64,000 nucleotides of DNA, from NCBI GenBank assembly GCA_934646835.1, contig CAKUES010000009.1, positions 1-64,000 on the forward strand, given 5' to 3'. Below are positions 8,245 through 16,118 of this stretch, piece by piece. The notes under the pieces are model-generated. The model made no database searches, was not told where the DNA came from, and worked only from the letters and a program-made list of their open reading frames with translations. Position 1 is the first letter of the stretch. The number at the start of each line of letters is the position of its first letter. The position numbers and the translations under genes were made by a program. The DNA is from an uncultured Coriobacteriales bacterium. Its GTDB lineage: Bacteria; Actinomycetota; Coriobacteriia; Coriobacteriales; QAMH01.

Positions 8245-8323
8245 TGTGTGTAAGGCCCTGATGCCCGCCAGGCTGATGGGGGTGAGGTTGGTACCCCACC
8301 TTAAATCTCGGATTGGAGAAACT

Positions 8324-8866
8324 ATGGCACCCCGTCTTCAGGAGAAGTACAAGAACGTTATCGCACCTGCTCTGAAGGAGCAGCTCGGCATCGAGAACGT
8401 CAACTGCGTTCCCAAGCTCGAGAAGATCGTCGTCAACATGGGTGTTGGCGAGGCTGCAACCGACAGCAAGGCTATCGACGCCGCTGTCAACGACATGCGC
8501 ATCATCACTGGTCAGCAGCCCATGATCTGCCGTGCACGCAAGTCCATCGCAGCCTTCAAGCTGCGCGAGGGCATGCCCATCGGCTGCAAGGTCACCCTGC
8601 GTGGCGTTCGCATGTACGAGTTCTTCGATCGTCTGCTGGCTACGGCTATCCCCCGTATCCGCGACTTCCGTGGTCTGCCCGCTACCTCCTTCGACGGTAA
8701 CGGCAACTACTCCATGGGCGTCACCGAGCAGCTGATCTTCCCTGAGATCGACTACGACAAGGTCGACAAGAACCGTGGTATGGACATCACCTTCGTGACC
8801 ACCGCCACCTGCGATGAGCACGCAAAGGCTCTTCTGGACGCTTTTGGCTTCCCCTTCAAGAAGTAA
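8324..8866 (+). CDS. rplE: 50S ribosomal protein L5
   Basis: 180 residues starting MAPRLQEKYKN, the usual L5 opening. KLEKIVVNMGVGEA, TGQQPMICRARKSIAAFKLR and GNYSMGVTEQLIFPEI are diagnostic. L5 binds 5S rRNA and contacts the P-site tRNA. The ATG at 8324 (GGAGA five bases before it) is preferred; upstream in-frame codons from 8234 do not resemble L5. A terminator-like hairpin follows the gene. Confidence 0.98.
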   Translation: MAPRLQEKYKNVIAPALKEQLGIENVNCVPKLEKIVVNMGVGEAATDSKAIDAAVNDMRIITGQQPMICRARKSIAAFKLREGMPIGCKVTLRGVRMYEFFDRLLATAIPRIRDFRGLPATSFDGNGNYSMGVTEQLIFPEIDYDKVDKNRGMDITFVTTATCDEHAKALLDAFGFPFKK

Positions 8867-8900
8867 TAAAGCTTCCGTTCATAGCTAAAATCTTTGCACT

Positions 8901-8942
8901 CGAAGTGGATTGTAAAATTTACGGTCCACTTCGTCGTTTTTT
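8901..8942 (+). terminator. terminator-like hairpin inside the spc operon
   Basis: CGAAGTGGA (8901-8909) pairs with TCCACTTCG (8925-8933); the loop can also pair GTAA with TTAC. Six T residues follow at 8937-8942. This is a complete intrinsic-terminator shape between rplE and the S14 gene, suggesting partial termination (attenuation) in mid-operon. No convincing promoter lies between it and the S14 start. Confidence 0.7.
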
Positions 8943-8992
8943 GTGAGACAATGATTAACTGTCCCGTTGTGTGTAATTTAGGAGGCATTGCA

Positions 8993-9178
8993 TTGGCAAA
9001 GAAATCGATGATCGCCAAGGCTAAGCGCGAACCCAAGTACAGCACACGCAGCTACACTCGCTGCAACCGTTGCGGTCGACCCCATTCCGTCTACCGTAAG
9101 TTCGGTCTGTGCCGTGTTTGCCTTCGTGAGATGGCCCTCAAAGGCGAGCTCCCCGGTGTCCGCAAAGCTAGCTGGTAG
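8993..9178 (+). CDS. rpsN: 30S ribosomal protein S14, zinc-binding type
   Basis: 61 residues, the short S14 form (also named rpsZ). It has the zinc site CNRCGRPHSVYRKFGLCRVC. S14 is needed for late assembly of the 30S head. The start is a TTG at 8993, placed seven bases after GGAGG and giving the family start (M)AKKSMI. It lies just behind a terminator-like hairpin, so its expression may differ from that of the upstream genes. Confidence 0.97.
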   Translation: MAKKSMIAKAKREPKYSTRSYTRCNRCGRPHSVYRKFGLCRVCLREMALKGELPGVRKASW

Positions 9179-9201
9179 GATCTACGGTCTAACCCAAGCC
9201 T

Positions 9202-9254
9202 AGCCCGCGTAAAACCGGGCTGCCCCGAGAAGGCATGGTCGCTACGGGCGATCA
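9202..9254 (+). promoter_or_regulatory. two hairpins upstream of rpsH
   Basis: AGCCCG (9202-9207) pairs with CGGGCT (9216-9221). TGGTCGC (9236-9242) pairs with GCGATCA (9248-9254), with one G-T pair. They occupy the 120-base gap between the S14 gene and rpsH. In E. coli, S8 represses its operon by binding an mRNA structure that mimics its rRNA site; this gap would be the place to look for a similar element. Confidence 0.45.
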
Positions 9255-9298
9255 TGAACCGCTCAGCAGCAGTCATCAAAGAACCATAGGAGGAATCA

Positions 9299-9697
9299 AT
9301 GAGCGTCACCGATCCCATCGCAGATATGCTTACGCGCATCCGTAACGCAAATACTGCGAGCCATGAGACGACTTCCATGCCGTCTTCCAAGAAACTCGTG
9401 GAGATCGCCCGCATCCTGAAGGAGGAGGGCTACATCACCGAGTATGAGGTCACCGAGAAGACACCTCAAAACGAGCTGACCGTCACTCTCAAGTACGGTC
9501 CCAAGAAGTCCAAGGTCATCAAGGGCATCCGCCGCATCTCCAAGCCTGGTCTGCGCATCTACGCAGGCAAGGACGAGCTGCCCCGCGTCCTCGGCGGCCT
9601 CGGCATCGCAATCATTTCCACTTCCAAGGGTGTCATGACTGACCGCGACGCACGCATTGCTGGCGTCGGCGGCGAGGTTATGGCATACGTCTGGTAA
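9299..9697 (+). CDS. rpsH: 30S ribosomal protein S8
   Basis: 132 residues starting MSVTDPIADMLTRIRNAN; the C-terminal signature STSKGVMTDRDARIAGVGGE is present. S8 binds the central domain of 16S rRNA early in assembly and is a known translational repressor of the spc operon in E. coli. TAGGAGGAA precedes the ATG. Confidence 0.98.
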   Translation: MSVTDPIADMLTRIRNANTASHETTSMPSSKKLVEIARILKEEGYITEYEVTEKTPQNELTVTLKYGPKKSKVIKGIRRISKPGLRIYAGKDELPRVLGGLGIAIISTSKGVMTDRDARIAGVGGEVMAYVW

Positions 9698-9722
9698 TCG
9701 GTAACGGAAAGGAGCAAGTTAC

Positions 9723-10262
9723 ATGTCTCGTATCGGTAAACTGCCCGTCTCCGTTCCTGCCGGAGTCGAGGTTTCCATCAATGGCAATGAGGTCAACGTC
9801 AAGGGCCCCAAGGGCGAGCTGACCCAGACCTTCCACAAGGAGCTCACCATCGAGAAGGCTGAGGACGGCTCCATCGTCGTCTCCCGCCCCAACGACGAGC
9901 GCGAGTCCCGTGCAATGCACGGTCTGACCCGCACCCTTATCCACAACATGATCATCGGTGTGTCCGAGGGCTACTCCAAGACCCTCGAGCTCGTCGGCGT
10001 CGGCTATCGTGCCGCTGTCAAGGGCAACACCCTCGAGCTGAACCTCGGTTTCTCTCACCCCGTGATCATCGAGAAGCCTGAGGGCATCACCTTCGAGTGC
10101 CCCGACCAGGCAAAGATCGTTGTTTCCGGCATCGACAAGCAGCAGGTTGGCCAGGTCGCTGCAGACATCCGCAAGTGGCGCAAGCCTGAGCCCTACAAGG
10201 GCAAGGGCATCCGCTATCAGGGTGAGCATGTCCGCCGCAAGGAAGGCAAGACCGCTAAGTAG
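9723..10262 (+). CDS. rplF: 50S ribosomal protein L6
   Basis: 179 residues, two-domain L6: MSRIGKLPV at the start and EPYKGKGIRYQGEHVRRKEG at the end. It lies near the GTPase-associated centre and the sarcin-ricin loop. GAAAGGAG is upstream. A small palindrome (CCGGTT and AACCGG, 10269-10284) separates it from rplR. Confidence 0.98.
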   Translation: MSRIGKLPVSVPAGVEVSINGNEVNVKGPKGELTQTFHKELTIEKAEDGSIVVSRPNDERESRAMHGLTRTLIHNMIIGVSEGYSKTLELVGVGYRAAVKGNTLELNLGFSHPVIIEKPEGITFECPDQAKIVVSGIDKQQVGQVAADIRKWRKPEPYKGKGIRYQGEHVRRKEGKTAK

Positions 10263-10310
10263 TGTCTCGCCGGTTATCAACCGGGCTGATTACAAGGAGT
10301 GTAAGAAACA

Positions 10311-10679
10311 ATGGATAAGCAGAAGCTTAAGAGGGAGAAACTGGCTCGCCGCCAGCGTCGCGTTCGCGGCAAGATCTCCGGTACCGCCGCGCGTCCTCGT
10401 CTGCGCGTGACCCGTACCAACACCAACATCTACGCTCAGGTCATCGATGACGTTACCGCTCGCACTCTGGTGAGCGCTTCCTCCATCGATGCTGAGTTCA
10501 AGGCAAGCGGCAAGAACGGTGGCAACATCGAGGGTGCAGCAGAGGTCGGCAAGATCGTCGCCGAGCGCGCACTCGCCGCTGGCATCGACACCATCGTCTT
10601 CGACCGTGGTGGCCGTCTGTATCATGGCCGTGTCAAGGCTCTCGCGGAAGCTGCCCGCGAGGCTGGCCTCAAGTTCTAA
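10311..10679 (+). CDS. rplR: 50S ribosomal protein L18
   Basis: 122 residues; RPRLRVTRTNTNIYAQVIDD and FDRGGRLYHGRVKALAEAAREAGL are L18 signatures. L18 binds 5S rRNA with L5. AGGAGTGTAAGAAACA precedes the start. Confidence 0.98.
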   Translation: MDKQKLKREKLARRQRRVRGKISGTAARPRLRVTRTNTNIYAQVIDDVTARTLVSASSIDAEFKASGKNGGNIEGAAEVGKIVAERALAAGIDTIVFDRGGRLYHGRVKALAEAAREAGLKF

Positions 10680-10697
10680 GAAAGGGGAGTGGATTAA

Positions 10698-11240
10698 ATG
10701 GCACAAAGGTCCAACAACAGGTCCAACAAGCAGACCAATCCTGCAGTCCCCGAGCTCGAGGAGCAGGTCGTCGTCATCAACCGCGTTTCCAAGACCGTCA
10801 AGGGTGGCCGTCGCCTGAGCTTGAGCGCTCTGGTCGTCGTCGGTGACCGCAACGGCAAGGTCGGCGTTGGCATGGGCAAGTCCGCCGAGGTCCCCATGGC
10901 AATCTCCAAGGCCGTCGAGGACGCTAAGAAGAACATGTTCAAGGTCCCCGTCACCGAGGCTGGCACGGTTCCCCATGAGGTTCTGGGCGAGTTCGGCGCA
11001 GGCCGCGTTCTGATTAAGCCTGCCGTCGCCGGTACCGGTATCATCGCTGGTGGCCCTGTCCGCGCTCTGCTGGAGCTCGCAGGCATCAAGGACGTCATGT
11101 CCAAGTCCCTGGGCACCGACAACGCGATGAACATCGTCAAGGCTGCTGCCGCTGGCCTCCAGGATCTCTCCTCCCCCGAGGAAGTCGCCGCAAAGCGCGG
11201 CCTGACCCTCGGCCAGGTTTACGGAAAGAAGGTTCAGTAA
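10698..11240 (+). CDS. rpsE: 30S ribosomal protein S5
   Basis: 180 residues. The double-stranded RNA-binding-like domain shows as VINRVSKTVKGGRRLSLSAL and GDRNGKVGVGMGKSAEVP. S5 shapes the decoding site and mRNA entry channel. Its stop overlaps the rpmD start by one base (TAATG), giving coupled translation. Confidence 0.98.
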   Translation: MAQRSNNRSNKQTNPAVPELEEQVVVINRVSKTVKGGRRLSLSALVVVGDRNGKVGVGMGKSAEVPMAISKAVEDAKKNMFKVPVTEAGTVPHEVLGEFGAGRVLIKPAVAGTGIIAGGPVRALLELAGIKDVMSKSLGTDNAMNIVKAAAAGLQDLSSPEEVAAKRGLTLGQVYGKKVQ

Positions 11241-11425
11241 TGGCAGAGAAGACTCTTCGCATCACTCAGGTGAAGTCCGCCATCGGCTACAAGAAGGACC
11301 AGGGCGACACCCTGCGTTGCCTCGGCCTCGGCAAGATCGGTCGCACCGTCGACCAGGTCGACAACGAGTGCGTTCGCGGCATGATCTTCAAGGTCAAGCA
11401 CCTGGTCAAGGTCGAGAACATCTAA
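11240..11425 (+). CDS. rpmD: 50S ribosomal protein L30
   Basis: 61 residues: TLRITQVKSAIGYKKDQGDT and LGLGKIGRTV are the L30 pattern. Translationally coupled to rpsE. It is followed by three consecutive hairpins before rplO. Confidence 0.97.
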   Translation: MAEKTLRITQVKSAIGYKKDQGDTLRCLGLGKIGRTVDQVDNECVRGMIFKVKHLVKVENI

Positions 11426-11438
11426 GTTAGTTTTAAGG

Positions 11439-11513
11439 TCGGGCCGCTTCATGCGGCCCGATTTGGAAGTCTGCCGGCGGCGAGCTGCCGGCACACCCGC
11501 CTGAGGGCGGGTG
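11439..11513 (+). promoter_or_regulatory. three tandem hairpins between rpmD and rplO
   Basis: Hairpin 1 pairs TCGGGCCGC (11439-11447) with GCGGCCCGA (11453-11461), with only TTT after it. Hairpin 2 pairs TGCCGGC (11472-11478) with GCCGGCA (11487-11493). Hairpin 3 pairs CACCCGCC (11494-11501) with GGCGGGTG (11506-11513). They fill almost the entire gap and could act as an attenuator or as a processing and stability element. Confidence 0.6.
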
Positions 11514-11537
11514 CTAGCGATTCTAAGGAGAATCAAC

Positions 11538-11978
11538 ATGAACCTGCACGATCTTAAGCCGGCTCCCGGCTCCACCCATTCCAAGAAGCGCGTCGGCCGT
11601 GGCCATGGCTCCGGCAACGGTGGCAAGTCCGGTCGCGGTTCCAACGGCCAGGCATCCCGCGCTGGCGGCACCAAGGGCCCCGGCTTCGAGGGTGGCCAGA
11701 CTCCGCTGGCAATGCGCCTGCCCAAGCTCCCCGGTTTCAACAACATCAACCGCAAGGAGTACCTGCCCGTTAACGTCGCTCGCATCGAGGACAAGTACGA
11801 GGCCGGCGAGGTCGTCGATCACGAGTCCCTCGTTGCCAAGGGCATCATCAAGCATGCAGACGCCCTGGTTAAGGTTCTCGGCGACGGCGAGATCACCAAG
11901 GCCGTGACCGTCAAGGTCGACAAGGTCTCCGCTTCTGCACAGGCCAAGATCGAGGCCGCTGGAGGAAAGGTCGAGTAA
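11538..11978 (+). CDS. rplO: 50S ribosomal protein L15
   Basis: 146 residues starting MNLHDLKPAPGSTHSKKRVG, with the Gly-rich basic segment GRGHGSGNGGKSGRGSNGQ. L15 is a late-assembly protein of the 50S core. The ATG at 11538 follows AAGGAGAA; an in-frame upstream codon lies inside the hairpin region and is rejected. Confidence 0.98.
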   Translation: MNLHDLKPAPGSTHSKKRVGRGHGSGNGGKSGRGSNGQASRAGGTKGPGFEGGQTPLAMRLPKLPGFNNINRKEYLPVNVARIEDKYEAGEVVDHESLVAKGIIKHADALVKVLGDGEITKAVTVKVDKVSASAQAKIEAAGGKVE

Positions 11979-11979
11979 C

Positions 11980-13278
11980 GTGCTGAAGGCACTCGCAAAC
12001 GCAATGAAGGTGAAGGATCTTCGCAACAAGATCTTCTTCACCCTGGCGATCATCGCCCTGTACCGCGTGGGATGCTTCATCCCCGTGCCGGGCATTCCCT
12101 TCGCCGAGCTTGTGGACAGCTTCAAGGGCACTGCGGACAACACTGGCGCCGCTTTGCTCATGCTGAACCTGTTCTCTGGCGGTGCGCTCGAGTACTTCTC
12201 CGTTTTCTCTCTGGGCATCATGCCCTACATCACCGCATCCATCATCATGCAGCTGATGCAGGGCGTTATCCCCGTCCTCACCCGTTGGGCTAAGGAGGGA
12301 GAGAGCGGTCAGCGCAAGATCACTCGAATCACCCGCTATCTGACGCTGGTTTTGGGCTTGATCAACGCCGTTGGCTACTTGGTCCTGTTCCAGAGCCCTC
12401 AGTTTGGCATCTCCTTTGCCAACAACGGCATGCCCGGCTGGCTCACGAGCATCATCATCGTCGTGACGCTGGTTGCAGGTACCGCGTTCATCATGTGGAT
12501 GGGCGAGCTCATCACGCAGCGCGGCATCGGCAACGGCATGTCCCTGATCATCTTCGCCAGCATTGTCGCACGTCTCCCAAGCGCACTGCTTGACTCCGTG
12601 CAGACCTCTTCTGACCCCATGCAGGGCGTTATCCTGACTGCTGTGGTCGTCTTGGTCATCCTGCTGGTGATTCCGGCCATCGTCTTCATCGAGCGTGGCC
12701 AGCGCCGTATCCCGGTCTCCTACTCCAAGCGTGTCGTGGGTCGTCGCGTCATGGGTGGCCAGACCACGTACCTGCCCTTCAAGGTCAACGGCTCCGGCGT
12801 TATTCCCATCATCTTCGCGTCTGCGATCCTGTATGTCCCGGCTCAGCTCGCCGCGTTCTTCTCTGACGCAGGCTGGCTGTCCTCCTTTGCGAACTTCTGC
12901 TCTGCAGGCGTGGGCAACTGGATCCTCACCGTGGTCCTCATTGTGTTCTTCGCGTACTTCTACACGTCCATGATGTATCACCCGGAGGAGACGGCAGACA
13001 ACCTGAAGAACAACGGCGGCTTCATCCCCGGTGTCCGTCCGGGTGGCGCTACCGTCCAGTACATGAAGGACGTTATCAACCACATCACGCTGCCTGGTGC
13101 GCTGTTCCTGGCTGTGATCGCGGTCATTCCGTCCATCCTGTACTCCTTCAGCGGCAACAACCTGATTCAGCTGTTCGGCGGCACCTCCGTCCTCATCATG
13201 GTCGGAGTTGCGCTTGATACAATGACTAAGTTGGAAAGCCAGCTGAAGATGCACAACTACGACGGCTTCTTCAAATAG
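11980..13278 (+). CDS. secY: protein translocase subunit SecY
   Basis: 432 residues with ten predicted membrane helices. Family markers include the plug-region motif IPFAELVDSF, GIMPYITASIIMQLM, ERGQRRIPVSYSKRVVGRR and PGVRPGGATVQYM. SecY forms the protein-conducting channel with SecE and SecG. The start is GTG at 11980, one base after the rplO stop, with GGAGGAAAGG about ten bases upstream; the product begins (V)LKALANAMKVKDLRNK. Confidence 0.98.
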   Translation: MLKALANAMKVKDLRNKIFFTLAIIALYRVGCFIPVPGIPFAELVDSFKGTADNTGAALLMLNLFSGGALEYFSVFSLGIMPYITASIIMQLMQGVIPVLTRWAKEGESGQRKITRITRYLTLVLGLINAVGYLVLFQSPQFGISFANNGMPGWLTSIIIVVTLVAGTAFIMWMGELITQRGIGNGMSLIIFASIVARLPSALLDSVQTSSDPMQGVILTAVVVLVILLVIPAIVFIERGQRRIPVSYSKRVVGRRVMGGQTTYLPFKVNGSGVIPIIFASAILYVPAQLAAFFSDAGWLSSFANFCSAGVGNWILTVVLIVFFAYFYTSMMYHPEETADNLKNNGGFIPGVRPGGATVQYMKDVINHITLPGALFLAVIAVIPSILYSFSGNNLIQLFGGTSVLIMVGVALDTMTKLESQLKMHNYDGFFK

Positions 13279-13297
13279 GAATCCGCTTCGGTTGGTC

Positions 13298-13340
13298 AAA
13301 GGCGGCCTCTCCCTCTCGAGGGGCGGGGCCGCTTTCGTTT
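13298..13340 (+). terminator. GC-rich hairpin with T-rich tail between secY and adk
   Basis: AAAG-GCGGCC (13298-13307) pairs with GGCCGC-TTT (13327-13335), with extra CTC/GAG pairing inside. The tail TTTCGTTT is T-rich but broken, so a partial terminator or stability hairpin is likely. Confidence 0.5.
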
Positions 13341-13353
13341 AAAGGAGTTCACT

Positions 13354-13980
13354 ATGAACATCGTGCTTTTGGGCGCACCTGGCGCCGGTAAGGGTACCCA
13401 GTCCGCAAAGCTCGTCGAGAGCTTTGGCTTCAAGCATGTCTCCACCGGTGACCTGCTGCGTGCCGCCGTCAAGGAGGGCACCGAGCTCGGCGTCAAGGCC
13501 AAGGGCTACATGGACGCAGGCGAGCTCGTTCCCGACGAGGTCGTCATCGGCCTGGTCGAGGAGCTGCTCAAGGCAGACCCCGAGGCCTCCTACCTGCTCG
13601 ACGGCTTCCCCCGCACCTCTGCTCAGGCCGTCTCCCTCGACAGCGTCCTCGCACAGCTGGGCACCAAGCTCGACTGCGCAGTCGCCATCGACGTCGAGAA
13701 CGAGGTCGTCGTCAACCGCATCTCCAAGCGCCGCCTGTGCAAGGGCTGCAGCTACATCGGCACCGTCGAGGACGGCGAGAAGTGTCCTAAGTGCGGTGCA
13801 GAGCTGTACCAGCGCGCAGACGACAACGCAGACTCCGTGCGCACCCGCTTGGAGGCTTACGATAAGTCCACTGCCCCGCTGATCGACTACTACCGTGGCA
13901 ACGGCATCCTGACCTCCGTCAACGGCGACCAGGCCCCCGAGGCCGTCTTCGCCGCCATCAAGGAAGCTGTGCGACTGTAA
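13354..13980 (+). CDS. adk: adenylate kinase
   Basis: 208 residues. It interconverts ATP plus AMP and two ADP. Walker A is GAPGAGKGT near residue 7-15; the AMP-binding stretch is GFPRT; the LID domain has four cysteines (CKGC and CPKC), so it is the zinc-binding long form. Located between secY and map, as in many Gram-positive spc operons. AAAGGAG precedes the start, and the stop overlaps map by one base. Confidence 0.98.
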   Translation: MNIVLLGAPGAGKGTQSAKLVESFGFKHVSTGDLLRAAVKEGTELGVKAKGYMDAGELVPDEVVIGLVEELLKADPEASYLLDGFPRTSAQAVSLDSVLAQLGTKLDCAVAIDVENEVVVNRISKRRLCKGCSYIGTVEDGEKCPKCGAELYQRADDNADSVRTRLEAYDKSTAPLIDYYRGNGILTSVNGDQAPEAVFAAIKEAVRL

Positions 13981-14747
13981 TGGCACGTCACACGGAAAGA
14001 CCGGTTCTCAAGACGCAGGCAGAGATTGAGGCCTTCAGGGAGGCTGACCGTCTCAGCGCCAAGGTCCTGCGCATGGCAGGGGAGATTATCCGTCCGGGTA
14101 TTTCGACTGCAGAGATCGACGAGTTCATCGAGACGATGATTCGCATGGAGGGTGGCAAGCCGTCCTTCAAAGGTCTCTACGGCTTTCCGGGATCTGCCTG
14201 CATCTCTTTGAACGACATGGTCGTCCACGGCATCCCGAGCAAGGATGTTATCCTCAAAAGCGGCGATATCGTCTCCATCGACACGGGTGCCACTGTCGAC
14301 GGCTGGGTCGGCGACAACGCCTGGACCTATCCGGTCGGCATCATCTCCGATGTCGACAAGGAGCTCCTCGAGGTGACTGAGGCCTGCATGTGGGCTGGCA
14401 TCGAGCAGGCTGTCGTGGGCAACACGCTCGGTGACATCGGCCATGCCATCCAGCATTTGGCGGAGTCCCACGGCTTCGGCGTCTTGCGCGAGTACGTCGG
14501 CCACGGTGTCGGCCGTGTCATGCACGAGCCGCCCAACGTCCCCAACTACGGCAAGCCGGGCAGGGGACTCAAGCTCGTCGAGGGCATGACGCTCGCCATC
14601 GAGCCCATGATTACCGCAGGGTCTTACCGAGTCCACACGATTGATGACGGATGGGGAGTTGTCACCAACGACGGTTCCAATGCCGCCCACTTCGAGAAGT
14701 CGATTGCCATCACGGTTGACGGACCAGTGATTCTTACTGCCGAGTAA
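13980..14747 (+). CDS. map: methionine aminopeptidase, type I
   Basis: 255 residues. It removes the initiator Met from new proteins. The five metal ligands of the pita-bread fold are visible: D in SIDTGA, D in GDNAW, H in GHGVGR, E in AIEPM and E in HFEKS. VVHGIPS carries the substrate-side histidine. There is no N-terminal zinc finger, so it is the short bacterial form. Overlaps adk by one base (TAATG). Confidence 0.98.
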   Translation: MARHTERPVLKTQAEIEAFREADRLSAKVLRMAGEIIRPGISTAEIDEFIETMIRMEGGKPSFKGLYGFPGSACISLNDMVVHGIPSKDVILKSGDIVSIDTGATVDGWVGDNAWTYPVGIISDVDKELLEVTEACMWAGIEQAVVGNTLGDIGHAIQHLAESHGFGVLREYVGHGVGRVMHEPPNVPNYGKPGRGLKLVEGMTLAIEPMITAGSYRVHTIDDGWGVVTNDGSNAAHFEKSIAITVDGPVILTAE

Positions 14748-14760
14748 TTTGAAAAAGTAC

Positions 14761-14802
14761 TTGCATTAGGCAGTCGGATTGCAGTAATATATCCGACTGC
14801 CT
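14761..14802 (+). promoter_or_regulatory. promoter of infA with an overlapping 12-bp inverted repeat
   Basis: A TTGCAT box (14761-14766) and TAATAT (14785-14790) are spaced by 18 bases. AGGCAGTCGGAT (14768-14779) and its exact inverse ATCCGACTGCCT (14791-14802) flank the -10 box, which lies in the 11-base loop. The repeat may be an operator or form a hairpin; there is no T run. Confidence 0.6.
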
Positions 14803-14834
14803 ATGTGTGTCTAAATTGAGAGAGAGAAGTATCA

Positions 14835-15053
14835 GTGGCAAAAGAAGATGCAATTGAACTTGAGGGTACGGTTGTCGAGCCGCTGCCCAATGCAATGTTC
14901 AAGGTAGAGCTGGAGAACGGCCATCAGGTTCTGGCTCATATCTCTGGCAAGATGCGCATGCACTACATCAAGATTCTTCCCGGAGACAAGGTCACCATCG
15001 AGCTTTCTCCCTACGATCTTGACCGCGGCAGGATCACTTACCGCTACAAGTAA
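14835..15053 (+). CDS. infA: translation initiation factor IF-1
   Basis: 72 residues, a single OB/S1 domain: AKEDAIELEGTVVEPLPNAM and GRITYRYK match IF-1 throughout. It blocks the A site during initiation. The start is GTG at 14835 after a purine-rich GAGAGAGA stretch, giving the family N-terminus (M)AKEDAIE. It has its own promoter and is followed by a hairpin, so it may form a separate unit. Confidence 0.98.
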   Translation: MAKEDAIELEGTVVEPLPNAMFKVELENGHQVLAHISGKMRMHYIKILPGDKVTIELSPYDLDRGRITYRYK

Positions 15054-15079
15054 GCGGTAAAGATACTCCAGCCGTCTAG

Positions 15080-15106
15080 TAGGGGAGGGTGTCTCCCCTA
15101 TTTCTG
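15080..15106 (+). terminator. possible terminator after infA
   Basis: TAGGGGA (15080-15086) pairs with TCCCCTA (15094-15100), followed by TTTCTG. Short stem and broken T run, so it may only attenuate readthrough into rpmJ. Confidence 0.45.
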
Positions 15107-15185
15107 TCCGTAAAAAATAACCGCCTGCGGCTGCGGCGTGTATATAAATTGAAGTGTTAAGCACTCATCGAAAGGTATGTGAATT

Positions 15186-15299
15186 ATGAAGGTACGTCCT
15201 TCGGTAAAGCGAATGTGCGATAAGTGCAAGGTCATTCGACGCCATGGCAAGGTTTTCGTTATCTGTGAGAACCCCCGTCATAAGCAGCGTCAGGGTTAA
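15186..15299 (+). CDS. rpmJ: 50S ribosomal protein L36
   Basis: 37 residues, MKVRPSVKRMCDKCKVI to NPRHKQRQG. Three cysteines (C11, C14, C27) and H32 form the zinc site of the C+ form. AAAGGT lies nine bases upstream. It sits at the standard place between infA and rpsM. Confidence 0.97.
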   Translation: MKVRPSVKRMCDKCKVIRRHGKVFVICENPRHKQRQG

Positions 15300-15314
15300 A
15301 GGAAGGGAACGACA

Positions 15315-15686
15315 TTGGCTCGTATTCTTGGTGTCGACCTTCCGCGCGAGAAGCGCGTGGAAATTGGTCTGACTTACATTTATGGCATTGGCTTGACCAG
15401 CGCAAAGAAGATCTGCGCCGAGACCGGCGTTAACCCGGACACCCGTGTCCGTGACCTCACTGAGGAAGAGACCATCAAGCTGCGTGATTACATCGACGCT
15501 AACTTCACCGTCGAAGGTGACCTCCGCCGCGAGACCTCTCAGAACATCAAGCGTCTGATGGAGATCGGCTGCTACCGCGGTCTGCGTCACCGCAAGGGCC
15601 TGCCCGTTCGCGGCCAGCGCACCCACACCAACGCCCGTACCCGCAAGGGTCCGCGCAAGCAAATCGGCGCAAAGAAGAAGGCCTAG
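15315..15686 (+). CDS. rpsM: 30S ribosomal protein S13
   Basis: 123 residues starting (M)ARILGVDLPREKRVEIGLTY; the helix-two-turn-helix and the basic tail GLPVRGQRTHTNARTRKGPR are diagnostic. S13 contacts the P-site tRNA and L5. The start is TTG at 15315 with GGAAGGGAA upstream; no in-frame ATG gives the family N-terminus. Confidence 0.98.
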   Translation: MARILGVDLPREKRVEIGLTYIYGIGLTSAKKICAETGVNPDTRVRDLTEEETIKLRDYIDANFTVEGDLRRETSQNIKRLMEIGCYRGLRHRKGLPVRGQRTHTNARTRKGPRKQIGAKKKA

Positions 15687-15699
15687 GTGAGGTAGAGAA

Positions 15700-16098
15700 A
15701 TGGCAAAGAAGAAGGTTCAGAACACTCGCATCCGCCGCGCGGATCGCAAGAACGTCTCTGTTGGTCAGGCTCACATTAAGAGCACTTTCAACAACACCAT
15801 CGTCAGCATCACTGACGCACGTGGCAACGTTATCTCTTGGCAGTCCGCCGGTACCGTCGGCTTCAAGGGTTCCCGCAAGTCCACTCCGTTCGCCGCACAG
15901 ATGGCAGCCGAGCAGGCCGCCAAGATGGCAATGGAGCATGGCATGCGCAAGGTTGCTGTCTTCGTCAAGGGTCCCGGCTCCGGCCGTGAGACCGCGGTCC
16001 GCTCCCTGCAGGCAGCTGGCCTCGAAGTCGCAAGCATCCAGGATTGCACCCCGATTCCGCACAACGGTTGCCGTCCGTGCAAGCGTCGTCGCTGCTAA
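15700..16098 (+). CDS. rpsK: 30S ribosomal protein S11
   Basis: 132 residues: AHIKSTFNNTIVSITDARGN, GPGSGRETAVRSL and the C-terminal IPHNGCRPCKRRRC are S11 signatures. S11 lies on the 30S platform near the E site. Confidence 0.98.
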   Translation: MAKKKVQNTRIRRADRKNVSVGQAHIKSTFNNTIVSITDARGNVISWQSAGTVGFKGSRKSTPFAAQMAAEQAAKMAMEHGMRKVAVFVKGPGSGRETAVRSLQAAGLEVASIQDCTPIPHNGCRPCKRRRC

Positions 16099-16118
16099 GT
16101 AAGGAAGGATAGATAGAT

